This document shows positions 25,301-40,300 of a stretch of DNA of 64,000 nt, one piece after another. Source of the DNA: Sipunculus nudus (lineage: Eukaryota; Annelida; Sipuncula; Golfingiida; Sipunculidae); contig CM049309.1 in assembly GCA_026874595.1 (NCBI GenBank), forward strand, positions 44,717,079 through 44,781,078, read 5' to 3'. The notes under the pieces are model-generated. The model was not told where the DNA came from. It saw nothing but the letters and a program-made list of their open reading frames with translations, and did no database searches. How positions within the stretch are numbered: position 1 is the first letter of the stretch; each line of letters begins with the position of its first letter. A program made the translations under genes and the position numbers.

Positions 25301-28300
25301 ATCTAATAATGCTTTTCAACAGAAAGAGTAAACAGAGTAAACCTTTGAACAACCAGCTCTAAGGTCAAGATCACTATCTTAGCACAGATCATGAACCCTT
25401 TTTAACGTTTTAGTCCATTGTTGTGCAATAACAGTATCTTGAAGAAATTTGTAAATTATTTTTAGAGTATATTGCAGAAGAAGATTTTCTGCATTTAATG
25501 CAGTTAGGAGTGGTACAAAGAATCTATTCTTCTGCCATGCATTGTTCCTGAAAGGTGAAAGTTACAAAGATATACAGAATCAAATTTTCTTAATATATTC
25601 AAGACAGAGAGTTAAATTTAATTTTCTGATAAACCTTAGAAAGACCACTTATAAAAGATAATTTTAAGTTTACTTGATAAAAACTGCTTATCAAAAGGTT
25701 AAAAAAAAAGGTTCCCATCATTATAATGATTCAGTCATTGCATTCACTGATGATGGTAGTACAGATTGATCACCTTTTGCTTCTTGGGGGATCCTTTCTC
25801 TTTCTTGGGCCTCTGATCCTTGGCATCCACCGCAGCAGCAGCAGGAGGTTGTACAGCAGCTGTCTCCGGCAGTGTGCTGGCCGTCTCCTCAGCCACAGGC
25901 TCCTTGACAGTGCTGGTTTCTGGTGCTGCAGAAGCAGTGACAGGGCTGTCCTCCTTCTTCACTGGTTCATCCTGGTCCTTCTTGCTCCTCAGCTTCTTCT
26001 CTTTGCGAGACACCGCGGTGGTCCATCCTCCTGAAAAGATGGACCATGACAGGTTACACACATGTACAGTCAAACATTTTAAACACATGCATCTCTACAA
26101 TTACCCTTGATAGGGGACATATATAACTAGACTTCTTGTAACTGTCACATTGCACAGATCTCCACCTATCCAACATTTATAACAAGTAGTCATACACATG
26201 ATGGAGACCAAAATTTAGTAATCTAAATCAGAGAGTGGTGTTTTATTGGGGTGGCCTAAAAGTGGGTTTTTACTGTGTAACAGAATATATTGCAAGTTTT
26301 ATACAAACAGTATGAGTAAGGTTACTGGTATTTGCCCTGTAGTGACTGATGTTGTATCCACATCCATGGCCAGACCGCCACAAATGTTTGTGGTGTCATT
26401 GTGTGATTATGATGCTGGCATACAACTCATCTACTGAAGATCTGAACATTTTCTGGGCAGTTTCCAAGACAGCTTGTGTGACAACTGCTTTTATTTCATT
26501 GGTTTATAGCCTAGTCTGACTGGGAACAAAGTGAAAACCTCTTGTTTAATGAGAATTTCATATTACTTTAAATTATGAACTGTTGAAAATTTTAGAAATA
26601 TAACGATGAAATAATTTCTAATTACTCTGCTGAAAATTAATAGATTTAAGAAGGAACCTCATTTGCCCTTTATATCTGTGATTTTTCTTTCAAAAGTCAA
26701 TTTGAATTTTATATCCATGGAAATTTACAGACCTAAAATTCCAGAAAATACTTAAAACCATACTATAATATTCACTGAGAGCTTTCATTTAACAGCCTTC
26801 TTTTCCATGTTTTGACAATATAATTGTTATCAACTTGTAATCATCTGCTTATATCAAAGATCTACTTTTATCCCTCCCAAAAATTAATGCCTGATGGTTT
26901 CACTGGCTTGAAAAAAGAGCAGGAGCATGGTGTGAGAAAATAAGGTCACAGTGACCTATTTTGGTTCATGGTTATCATAATAGAATCTATATATTAATAG
27001 CGTAAGGCGATTTTTTTTTATTTTCCGCATCTCCTCTGATACCGCCGTACGGATTGCCGTGATTTTCGACATACATATGCTCTGGGTTTGTCCAAAGAGA
27101 TTTCGCCCCCTTTTATTTGCAATATTTGGGATTTACCTGCATAATTAATAATTTTAATATTTGCTCCCCCGTGGGTGCCTCTTTTCTTTGTGTCTTCGGG
27201 CCTGGTAACACAATGGCCACAGAGTGTTTGATGGCGGGACAGAGTTTTTCTCCGGGGGCCCTATCTGGGCTTTTCTTAAATTTGCGGTGACCGGCCCGAA
27301 ATAATCCCCATTGGTGATCCCTTCTCAAAAGGCAACCTCCACGCAGCAAAAAGGTCTATTGTGCACAAGGAGATCTCGCGTGAGGAAAATGCTCAAAAGG
27401 GGGATCTTTCAAAGAATGAAAATTTTCCGAGCGGTAGTGAATGCAGGGTAGTGTGTAAAACCCGAACCCCACGGTCCCCGGACCCCATAAACCTATTTCC
27501 TCATTTTCCATTATTTATACCGATAAAAACACCACTATTGTTGATGTAAGGACAGAGCAAAGTCCCTAAATGTTGCACATTTGTTAATGACCGATTCACT
27601 GAAAGATTTATAATTACAAAAATATTTCGAACCTCATTTACTTGAATTTGCCGACTGTTCAATTTTGACGGACCCCAGTAACCACCGCTCATATTTTTAT
27701 TTATGACTAAAAGAGGACAAAAATAGCACTCATGTCACACACTAAAAAGTAAATATAATATTTGTTATTTTAAATGAAAATATAATAGTGTGGACACAGT
27801 GGGGGAGATTTAATTTGAAGTGCACTAACAGTTGAGCGGACCTGAGACTGATATATCAGAGCACTTCCACATAACAACAGGTTTCGTGCTCGGTTCATAA
27901 CAACCATGCAATTTTGAAGTTGGCAATAATTTAATACCTAAAGGAATTGTTGATTACTGCAACTACAGGTTCCAAAATAATGATTTTGTAAATGTTTTAA
28001 ATTATAATACTTTTTAAAACGCTACACAAATGAAATAAATAGCAAATATAAAATTATGAATAAAAACTGTGACAGAAATGTAAAAATACAGATACTAACA
28101 CAACTAGACATTTCTTGGCACCGCTGGTGCCATAGTATCGCCAGACAAATGAGGTTTTGTGGTATTTTGTTGATATAATGTGATGTATTTGTATTTTAGC
28201 AATGAATGTGAGAAACATTTGTACAAAATATAGGAATATTTAAAGTGAAGGCAATTGTTATGTAAAAGGTTATGTATAAATAGAAGTATATATTTAATGA

Positions 28301-31300
28301 TGTATTGAGTTGTATATGTATGTTTGGAGTAACTTGTTTGAGAAATAAACTGCATTCCAAAATATCCAACATTTGAAAAAAAAAATTAAATTAAAAAAAA
28401 AATTTAAATTAAATTTTAAAATTAAATTTAAAATTAAATATACCTCATTCCATAAACCATATCTATATACATGCATAACATGAAAGAAATCTGTCCATTA
28501 CTGTTTGACTTATAATGCTCACAGTATATACTGTCAAGTGGCAATGATGGGGTATTCAAAGGCGCAAAAAACAAGAAAAGGACAACAGGTGGCGCCACCT
28601 ATCTTCTGCAAAAGACAAAACTATCCAAGATCTTCCGTCAACTTGATTTTTGGACCAATCCATGCATCCCTTTTTTAAGATATTCATGATTTTATTTGAT
28701 TTTCACCATATATGGTAATATTCAAGGTCAAAGCCACTCTCAAAGGAAAGGTCATGACCCCAATTTTAATATACATCATCCCATAACCCATACCTATGTA
28801 CATGCATAATATTAAAGAAATCTGTCAATCAGTTTTTGACTTGTGATGCTAAAAGTACTGTCAAGTGGCAATGATGGGGGTATTAAACGGCACAAAAACA
28901 AGAAAAGGATACTAGGTGGCACCACCAGTTTCCGGTACATGACATCACTATCCAAGATCTTTGTCCAACTTGATTTTTGGATAAATCCATGAAAGATTTC
29001 TTGAGATCTTTAAGAATTTGTGTGATTTTCCCCAAAATGGATCTATTCAAGGTCAAGGTCACTCTCCTAGTTGAGGTCATGACCCCATTTTAAATAGGCT
29101 TCGTCCTCTCACCTATATCTATAAATGTGTCAAGTTTGAAAAAGATCCTTGAAATATTTTTTGAGTTATTGTGTCCAAAAGAAATCTCTGCGGCGGCAGC
29201 AGCGGCGACGCAACCATGCCTAAACCATAGTATCTCCAGACTATGTCTGGCGATACAATAATAAATCACAAATGTGTCATGGCTAAACGTGATGTCAAAT
29301 ACATGTATGTACTAAAGAAATGGTAAAACAACGAGAAAACGGGGTCCGTGTAATCCGTGAGGTCCGTGCCCCAGGGTCCCTAAGTGTTTTTTTTATCAAA
29401 TTTTGTTGCAAAACAGACTATTTTTTATGTTTTAACCAAACATAATATAAAATATGTTTTTAGATACGATTATGCTAAAATATCTGGACAAATTACCATG
29501 ATGGTTTAAGAATTACAAATTTTTCTTGGGTTCCGGGATCCGGAGTGGGATCCGGGTTTAACACACTGACTGAACGCAGTGACTGTCTCACTGGAAAACA
29601 TTATAACAGGTTCCTTTACTGGCGGATTCACGGGCGCTGAGGGCAACTTTAAATGGCGATGTTCAGCATAATATATATTTTCATATAAAAATGATTTTAT
29701 TTAACATATCAAATTCTTCGAAAATTCTCCGGCCAACCTCTCAGCTTCAATTAGAGTTTTATCCATAACACCATGCATTTAATGGATCTATATATTAATA
29801 GCGTAACGCGATTTGTGTGAATTTACATGTCTCCTCTGACACTACGGTTTGCCGTGATTTTTTACATACATATGCTCCAGGTTTGTCCGAAGACATTCCA
29901 CCATTCGGACAAGAACGTATTCGTCCAGGTCATGCAGACTCCGACACAAGAATAACTCAGAGACAGAACACTTATACCAAATGTCGGATTCAAAGAGACA
30001 GTAACATTGTACACCCAAGACATGAAACTATGACAGACTATTTGACATCAGAACTAAATGCTCGCCCAAAACCGTGCGTAGCACGGGTAATTGCTAGTCT
30101 CCATAAATTGTCTTTTTTGTGCAAGTTTTCAATTGCACACATTTTTAATTTATAGCCCCATTTAGTAAGAACAGCAGTCATAGAAATCCAGTTTAAGATT
30201 TGATAACAGTACTTTCCACAAGTAAATTAAAGCTTTCTAAGATTTATTCACATAAATTACCCGAGTTACCTGAGAAATTAAAGCAAATTTTATTCACAGA
30301 ATCAAGCTCTCTGAATCAATGTATTAAAAGCTTATATCATTTATTTTCTAGCTTGTGTATTAGAAATATTGCCAGTGGAACACAACAGGATCATGATTTC
30401 TGGTTACAATACAGGGCTTACCAGGGCTCAGATGACAAATGTGTGCAGACCAGCTGAGTGGTTAGATTAGGATGGGCATAGTTAGTCAATAGCACAGCCT
30501 ACACAGTGTAACAGCTGACCCCACAAGCCAGGCTGACATATATGGATTATTTCACCAGGGGTTGCTTGTGACCTTTCACTTTTAACATGCTATTCCAGTT
30601 TCCACATTTGATCCTTCTCTTCATTTGTATATGTGATACTGAGATCTTAAATTCCACAATTTTCTTCACAGCATATAGGCTTTCTTTGATTTACGTGGCC
30701 TTCTATGCAGACACAACCAGACCCACAAAACAAGGTAGATTATTCTCTGTCATTTATTGTGTCAAATTACATATAAATGTAATGTTGGAAAAGTTAGGGT
30801 GATGTACAACTTAAGTATTTCCTGCATAATGTCTGAACAATAGAATGTACACAAAGTACACAATTATTGTTATATTATACAACATTACCAGTATCACAGT
30901 TTAAAGCATTGACATTTAGTATATGATGTAAATTACACATGAATTGTATGAGAGAGCCCCCCCCCCCCCCCCCCCCCAACAATAATAGTCAAGATATGTA
31001 CAACCTTGACTGGAAGAAGGCAATGGTGTGGATTAATATAAAGATGCTGTCAATTGGATGATGGGGTAATTCCATCCAAAATAAACCAGATGTAGTACAA
31101 TCACCCAAACAGAGATCTGGAGTTACATGACTTATAATAACTGACCTCCAGGTGAATGCAAGGAAATAGCCAAGTTTCTTTTAAATTGTCAGACTGAGAT
31201 GGAAATTAACATACATTGTGGGGTTCTGGATGTCATGTACTGAGTCCTCTGACTAATTGTCACAGAGTGGTACTGAACCCTGGCACCTTGCAAAATAGTG

Positions 31301-34300
31301 CTTCTGTCATGCTGCAGGTGTTAAAGGGACATAATCAGGAGCAATATTATACCTATTCTTTCACACTTTCAGTTCAGTTTTACTTTATACAAAAGTTTCC
31401 TAACAAAACCAACCCAGCACTTAGTCTCAGTACCTCGCAAACGGCTGTTTAACACCTTGTTATGACTCTGCTTGTTGGTAAACACAGCCTACGTGTGTCT
31501 GTTTACCATAACATGGCTGCGAGACTGGTCCAATTGTGAGTCGCAACATGTGTTGTTTCAGCAAGCGGGAACATGTATTACATATTTTTGGCCAAGTCAG
31601 TCAGGGCATCTCAAGATCACCACGTTTTGGCCCGGCGATGCACGCCCTATGTTTATGTTGACACCAGTGATCTCGCCCGGTCCACTGTTTTTAACACTTG
31701 TTTACAGGAGTAAGCAAACCGTTTCAGGGAAATATTCTAGCAGGTACAAATTTATTTTAAAGGGAAGAAGCTATTTTTTGTGTTAATACAACATGCATAA
31801 TAGGTGATTGGGCCCCTTTAATGGATACTTTCAGTTTTAATGGCTGAAAATGATGAATATGATTCACTATCAAAAGGAACAATATCAGAAAGACTTTCAT
31901 TTGGGTGTGCATGGAAAGTTATTCTGAATGTAAAGATGACACTTATCAAATGAGTGATTATACAATATGGCTTGGGACATTATATTCAGTTGGCTGCTAT
32001 AGCTAGGCTATTATAAAGGCCACCATAAAAATTATTAGCCCAGTCATTAGCATGATAATAATATGGGAAAAATGACTGAAACTGATATTTCTATGTACAT
32101 CTGATTGACAGTGTTATATTTGATGATAATGTTATAATCATTGGATAAACTGTCAGCATTGTTTCATGAAATGCCAGGTTAACCAAATTATTATTAATAC
32201 TGTAGCACCAACAATGACTTGTTTTTTCCATAATTTTTTCTTGCTATATCTGGTGATATTGTATATAAAGATATTGTATATATGTGGACACATAAGTGAT
32301 ATATTGTATGCCTGTAAAGTTGACATATACTGTGTCACTTACATGGGAATGTAACCACATGTCTAGGCCAAGCCATCTGGCAAGGAGTGAAAGCAACACA
32401 CAAATAAATAAAAATATGTTATGTATGTGAAGAATTTCCCAATAAACTTCTTGTAGGAAGTGAAAAACTAAAATATTTAATAACCCCAAAAGATGGCACA
32501 ATTAGTTTAATCCATGGGGGCCTTGAACAAAGCACCATGTTGAATACTTGCACTCTCAGTATCAGCCACAGGTTTGAAGTACACAAGACGTCATGTGATA
32601 TCAATAATCAACAACACATTATTTTAGAGTGGCCCAGAAGTGTCTTGTGATGACACGCTTAGATCTCCCATGGAATGATACAGTGTATGGCACCTCCATA
32701 CCCTGACTCGGTGCCAAGCACCATTAAACCCTCCACCGTCTTACTTTGAAAGAGTCACAACAGAAGCCCATAACATGTTTGTTAAAGCCCTTTTAATTTC
32801 CCTTGTGTCAGTCTGTACCAAGGTATGATCACATCACAGACCGGGTCAAATACCAAGTCAATACAAGCTATACATCTGCCCCATGTAACATTAAAGCCAT
32901 CTGAATTACAGCAAATTTTTCTTGGGGTCCTCAAGTCCTACAACTTTGTATTTTTTTTCCAGGCAGATTGGTGAACACATCTTTTAGTGTGGCCCAAACA
33001 GTGAGGTGGTTGTATATTTACTAACTCATTCAGAATGCTGGATGCAGATTTTATCCAGAGCTGCAGATTTTTAAGAGTTTGGGCGACCTGTGCAGAAAGC
33101 TTAATTTTACATAGCTTTGATCAAGGCCTGCAAATTGCTGGACTTGTGGCTTTGACCAGGGCCTGCAAAATGGACTTATTGCTTTCAACAGGACCTACAG
33201 AATGGACTTGTGGCTTTGATCCAGAAAAGTAGAATGCTAGGCTTATTACTTTGGTTGTGAATTTGATCCAGACCTACAATATGCTAAGCTTATGATTTGC
33301 TCTAGGCCTACAGCATGCTATGCTTATGACTTTGATCCAGAACTAAAGAATTCTAGGCTTGTGACTCTCATCCAGGCTGACAGAATGTTGGGCTTGTAGC
33401 ATTGATCCAGACCTGTAGAATGCTAGGTTTATGATTTTGATCCACACCTACAGAATGCTATGCTAAAGATTTTGATCCAGACCTACAGAATGCTAAAATT
33501 ATGACTTTGATCCAGGCCTACAGAATGCTAAGATTATGACTAATCAGACTTTGATCCAGCCTACAGAATGCTAGGCTAACAACTTTGACCTGAACCTAAA
33601 GAAAGCAAGGATTATGACTTTGATCCAGGCCTACAGAATGCTAGGCTTCTGATCTTGATCCAAGCCTGCAGAATATAAGGTTAATGACTTTGATCAGGTG
33701 CTAATTGCTAGGTTTATGACTAGGACTTTAGGGTTAGGCCTTTCTATTTTTATGGAGTTATGATAACTAGTATAAGTTTGTCATATACTCAAATAAATCC
33801 AGAATTTCCATTAAATGTCTTGTGTGAATGTTGAAGGGAGGGATCTGATTCTTCACTGACTCTTTATGTGAGTCCGGCACTCGTTATGACATTTAAATTG
33901 ACTGGCACCCTCCTTTTAGATGTTTTAGAACTTGTACATGTAACATTAATTCAAAATAATTTCCACAGTAATTACCTTTATATAAATACTGCATCAAAGG
34001 TTACAGGAAAGGTGACAAACCAAATGTTTCATCTGCTGTTTTTGTACACTTTTCTCTCTTTTGATATTTTTTGCCTGAAGGTTGACAATGAGAATAACCC
34101 TACAGGATCATAATAACGTTCCTAATATAGACGTACTACACCCATTGACTGGCTCAGCTTGATAGCCACCAACAGATCACCATCACTGAGAAATTCACTT
34201 TTTATGATGACATTTAAAAATAGGTAGAAAATAATGATCACATAAGAAATTATGAGATCACAGCTGGAAGTGACATTAAATGTTTCATCTTCAGTATTGA

Positions 34301-37300
34301 GGAAACTTTAATGGGAGTAATAGAAACTGGTATAATCCACCAAATAATGATTTGCCACGTTCTATGTGCCACCAGCATTGGCCCGGTTGGGCCCCGCTAC
34401 ATGCTGTCAGTTAACACAGATCTATTTGCGGTACTGGGGAAGTTATCATTAGCTCACCAGAGCCAGCCCGAGAGACAAACTCCCACACTATTACCGCTAA
34501 TGTTCTGTTGTGTTCTTGTGATTAATATTACAATGTTTTAGGGGAAGCATTAGATGAAACACTTTTCTGAGCATTATCTTCTCAGCTGCTGCATGTTTTG
34601 TCCCATATATCATATGATTGTAATTTCTGCCTCAGCCTTGCCTATTATCTTCTGTATCACACAAAGAATTACGTATTGAGCTGGTTGTATGACATACTGC
34701 TGAGAAAATGACCAATCTTGTGTCATTATTAACAATAAGTGGCAAGTTTATCTCCAGTCCCCAGACTGATATAGTAACAGCAAGACAGAGACCATTATGT
34801 GTGTCACTAAAATTGTTAGATATTAAGAGGCGTTTCTGTACATATGAAACCAATCTAAGCTAAAAATTTAAATACACAGCACTGTGTGAAAATTCACTGG
34901 GTTTTGTGTCATACTTATGGTATCAAATATCCTATTTTACATATATAATATTCCTCTGAAAGAAAATGTATATATGTTCTCCCAAAGATGCTTATATAAG
35001 ATTTGCCTCTGTAAAAGTCCTCTTTATATTGATATAAGAAAGTTGGTTTATCGTCTTTAACTGAAAAATCCCAAAACAGCTTCTATAAAAGAATGATATA
35101 CCTCATGATAAATCTCATATGATGAAAACAATTACGAACATGACTGAACATAAGCTGTGTTACCATGTGTGCATGGGGGCGGTGGTGTAATGGTCAAGGT
35201 GCCGGGCTCATGATCGAGAGGTCGTGAGTTCGAATCCCGGTCAGACCCCACCCTGCCAAGACCCTTAGGCAAGGCCCCAACCGCAAGTGTGCCTCTGTCC
35301 ACCCAGCAGTAGAAATGGGTACCAGTAAATACTGGGAAGGTAACCTGCCATGGACTAGCATCCCAACCAGAAGGAGTTTAACTCCTAAGTCGCTTCACGC
35401 TACCAAAACCGGCATAAGCTCCGGCCTGATGAGCCATTAGGCTCGGTTGTAAAAGCCCAGCAGGCTTTACCTTTACCTACCATGTGTGCATATATCCTTA
35501 TATGCATGAAAACAAAAGTGTTTTAATGTGTTATGTATTTGTGTATACATGTGAACTGGCAGACGTATATATTTTTACAGTGGATCTAGCTGAGCAGGTC
35601 TTCCACAAAAAGATCAAGAAGTGATGTCATTTTTCCCCGAATCCTTGAGTTCACGCTCAACCTATGCATGTAAATCTCTCTTGTGGCGATTTGCACTCGT
35701 ATACACTGATGAACATATTGGAAACACCAAAGTTTCAAAATCATACGATCCATTTTTCACACAAATATGCGCATATGGAAACACAGCATATCTGCATTTT
35801 TTATAATACAGAGATGCCTTGTCCACAGGGCACAGCTGAACATCATTTAAACAATATTGTGCATATTCTGCTAAATTAACTGCATAGTTATGACTGCCTG
35901 GTGACTGAATATTAATAGATTGTCACAGTGACCCTGTTTTAAGTTTGGCTAGAGAACATGCCTGAGAACATGTCCACATGTATGGGAGTACTAAACATGA
36001 CGACTGTATCATGGGGATTTAATTGAACTGTCCCCCACTAATGGACAGTCTGACATCCAACTGACCAGTCAGATAATTGCTTCAGCTGAGTTCAATTAAA
36101 GGTAGCTGAGTTTGCAGACCTAAAAATAGAAAGAATTGTAGGGATATGTCATGCATCATTTTCTAAATTTTTAACCCATGTTCCTATGATGATAATCTAC
36201 AGAAATCATATTTAATTTTCCTGATTCAGTTCCGAGCCTGATGGTTATTTACATTTTGTTATTTACATGGAAGGTCTTGAACTGGGAATTACAAATGGAG
36301 AACGGGTCCTTGCAATCGTTCGTTGTTACACCACAGGTTTTGTGGATCACCTCATCTCGTTGAACCATTTGACCCCGAGGCACAACATGGTGACTTCCTG
36401 GGTGTTCTAGCGGGATGTAATTACTAAGTCTGACCTGTGCACTTTAGAGATCCATCAACCACTGTTAATGAACCAGCCCCTAGTCAACAGACTGTAGACC
36501 TTCACCTTCTGCTTGCATCTACAGCAACGGGATTTTCAATTCAAAACATAAACCCATATATACTGTATCTGCTTTTTAGTTCATGAAGGATTCAAATTGC
36601 AATGTCTGTGAAAGGGAAATAATCATGAAAATAAATCCTCCATGAACAACAGGCCCCTTAGAAGGCAAGTCAAAAAGCAAAAGATTGATTTTTTTATTAG
36701 CAACTGATAAAAAGATTGATTTTATAATTAGCAACTGATCTTGTATTTTACTGCAAATCTAAGATGGGTATTAAAAGTAATCAGATCTTTCAAAATATCT
36801 GCCAACAATGATTTCTACTTCAGTACTTGTTCAATATTGACATGGGTCCCCATTCAAATTTTGCTCAGTTTCTTTGTCAGTAAATTTTTAAATAGGATAG
36901 AACTGAGCCAGCATGAGTGCATGGCTTCCTAGAAAGCCTCCTGGAAGTCTGAGGTGTACCAGTTCACATAATGATAAATGCACTTTCATTGTGTGACTTT
37001 GTTATAGTTTGATCGGAATGATACCCTCGACCTACAGTGTAATACTGGGGTCATCAGAAATTCATCTGACTCAAAGTAAACCAGTATATAATTTATGAAA
37101 ATATCAGCTTAGCCCTGACTTCTATTCAAAATATTTTGTGTACTGACTATCAATTATGTCCCCTTAAAGCTAAAAATATAAAACAAAGTGTGGCGTTGGC
37201 ATTGCTTTTTTTACCAAATCAAAAAGCACAGAGAAAGTCTTCCTTTCGGCCAAAGTTTTAGGCCTGCCAAATCCCAGATTCAACTTGTGACTGTATCGAA

Positions 37301-40300
37301 ATGTGAACTTTACGGCAACACAACCATGACAGCACATTTAAAATTTACTACATGTACTGTAGGTTAATAATTACTGAAAAACCATCATTAACCCTTTACT
37401 GTTTACAAGCCACTAAAGAGCACTCTAAATTGGTAACTAGAATGCCATGATATGTATAGATTCTTTCAGGACAAAAATATTGCATATTATTTCTAAGTTT
37501 CAATGATTTTCAATAATCTTCAGCAAACCCTCTTAGTGGGAACTGTTGAAAATTTGATAAAGATACAAAAAAAGCCTGAAAAGATATGGCTGTTAGTGTA
37601 AATATAAATAATGTCAGAATTTGTCGGAAATCTAAAATAAATGTAAACAGTAAAGGGTTAAATATCATTCATTAATTAGCCTTTTAATGTTGGTCATTAA
37701 AAATAATTAATAAATAGTTCATGTTTTTTTTTCAAATATTTAATTATCTCAGTGTAACATTTTGAAAATTAGAACTATATATGCAAACAAAGACCCTGGC
37801 AAGGCTCCTTTCAAAAAGACTTCAAACCTCTAACACATTTTTATTTATGTTAATAGTTTCACATTTTGCAATATAGGTTTTATAAATATATATATACATT
37901 CAACATTGTTTGGCTTCATAATTAGTGCAAGCAAATTATGCCCACAATTAGAAATTGAATATTCACAACAAACAAAAAGGGCATGACACTATTGTAAATT
38001 GAATCATGAATATTTTGTAATCAAAACAGCTTTATGTAAGCTTTATATCCTCACTGGTTGAGTTTTCTTCCTGCTCTGCAGATATATATAGCCTTACATA
38101 TAATTTGATACCTAAAGCCAGGAACATTACAAAGTGGTTTTTAATTCATATGTCATACCAGTCATCCAGTGATTTTGCAAATAGGTTTAACCATTACTTA
38201 TTACCATATTCAGTATACTCCATTGAGTGGGTTTGAACACTTTCATGTATGTTCCACTCTTGAAATATCAGATTATATGTAGAATTCTGACAAAATGTGA
38301 CACTCTTTATACATACATAACCCGTTTTATCTTGCTCGGTTTGCACTGTAACTTTTCCCAATCTTTTAAAAATTACTAACAAGAAAGGGTCTCCTCTAAG
38401 TGAATTAAAATATCTCATGTTTCTTTCATATAATCAAAAGAGTCCTTAGTGTCAGTCTGAAGTGTTTCAAGTTCCAAAGAAGGATTAATTTGTTTTTCTT
38501 ATTAACCCTGCACGAGGCAGGGGTTATTGATTTCACTAAATTCTGTGTGTGTGTACCCAACATTTCTGAAGAACGGTATCATCGATGTTATTGAATAAAA
38601 TTTATCATATAGGTTGGTATTATGAAAATCTCCAAAAAGTTAATTTTTGGTATAAATCCCATGTGTAAGTAACCCCAGTATGAGTGTTCAATTGGTTTTT
38701 ATAGTACATTTGTATACACTCACACGTGACTATGCATCATGATCAACTTCTGAGTGCAAGTCATGATGTTACAGAGGACAATGACATCATTCCATGCTTA
38801 TATGCCCTTTAATTAGGTGTCAGTAAATCAATGTACAGCATGGGACCATGGCTGTTGTTCGTTGTGTTTATAGTCAAGGGCAGCAATATCACTATATCCA
38901 GGAGCATTCTTCAATTACTTCAATTAAAAGTTCTCAGGAATAACACAGTTTTAATTAACATTCCATGGCACAAACTTTAAACACTTATCTTCAGCCCAAA
39001 GTTTGCATTCCCATATCAGACACTTTTTAAACTTTTTCTTCACCTCTCTTGTTTAAGTGATATCAAAATCAAGCTACTGTTTAACACTACCTCTATTACA
39101 TGTATGTTTTTAATTAGATGTTACTGAAGCACCATTGTAAAATTTAATACACAAACACAGTCTGAGGATAGCTGTGAGGTATTGCATACAAGTGTAACTG
39201 TTCACAATCAGTGGGTGATATTATCTCAGAAAACATTAACACAATGAGTACCTTGTATTTTGGGTGTAAACACAACCATGTTACATAACAACCTTATCAG
39301 GAGAAAGCTTAAATTCTGAGACCACTTGTACAATTTACAGTGGAGGGGGCCTTGCATGGGTTACTTTCAGTGTTTGCCTACACTCAAGTGACTCAAAAGT
39401 TTGACAACCCAGTTTAAACACCATGACCTCAGCATTGATGAAGTCATTTCCCTTTATGGTGTTTCTAGCATGAGGTCTTTATTTCATACACCACATCGTA
39501 TAGGGTTTAATTCTGTCAATAATATTATTGGCCATGTTCTAGATATGTTAGAGTTATGAAAGCACTATCAGTTTTTTTAATTATCTTTCTATTTATTTGA
39601 GGTGTCTGCAGAATAGGTTTATCCTATGGTAAACTTTATATTATTTATAATAATAACTCTACCTTTTTCTTTCAACTGTTGATGACAGATGAAATTAGTC
39701 CACATAAAGTATATATTTTATAACTGGTAGTCTGCTGATACACAGCTTTTTCTAATGATATATATATTTATGAAATTCACATTTTTATATGAAATTTCAA
39801 TAAATTCGAAAATTTTAAATGTTTAAATGGAACTCAATTTTAAGCAACCAGTAACAGACAAACAGCAAACCACTTTTTTAAAGCTGGAATATTAAACTAC
39901 ATAACAATGTCTCAAAACCTTAGTTGATTATCCTCTACCATGATTCTTTCATGTCTAAAAATGAAATATAATTTTTTTTTACCAAATCAAAATCTAAAAA
40001 TTCAATTTTAAGTTAGACTGAAACATGGTAGAGGGAAAAGCCAGTTTGAGGTATTGTCTAGTAGTTTGATATTAAAGCATTAAAAACTGGTTTGCTATTA
40101 CTGGTTGCTTAAATTTGCGTACGATTTAAAAATATTTATTTTTGGAAAATGCTAAAATTTCAAATGAAGATGAATGTGAATTTCATAAACACATATACAA
40201 ATTAGAAAGAGCTCTGTGCTAGGTTAAAAATGATACACTCTTTATGGGGTCTAACATATATTTGAAACAGTCTTTTGAGTGATTTAAGATTTAGGGGATT

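Noticed and set aside
25726-26110. Plus-strand open frames opposite MTDH exon 4
   Set aside because: Antisense shadows of the coding exon.
29817-30155. 112-codon frame as Helitron protein
   Set aside because: No Rep or helicase motif and it runs past the 3' end of the element.
35175-35250. Functional tRNA gene
   Set aside because: The head lacks a closing acceptor stem and is followed by a SINE body, tail and target duplication.
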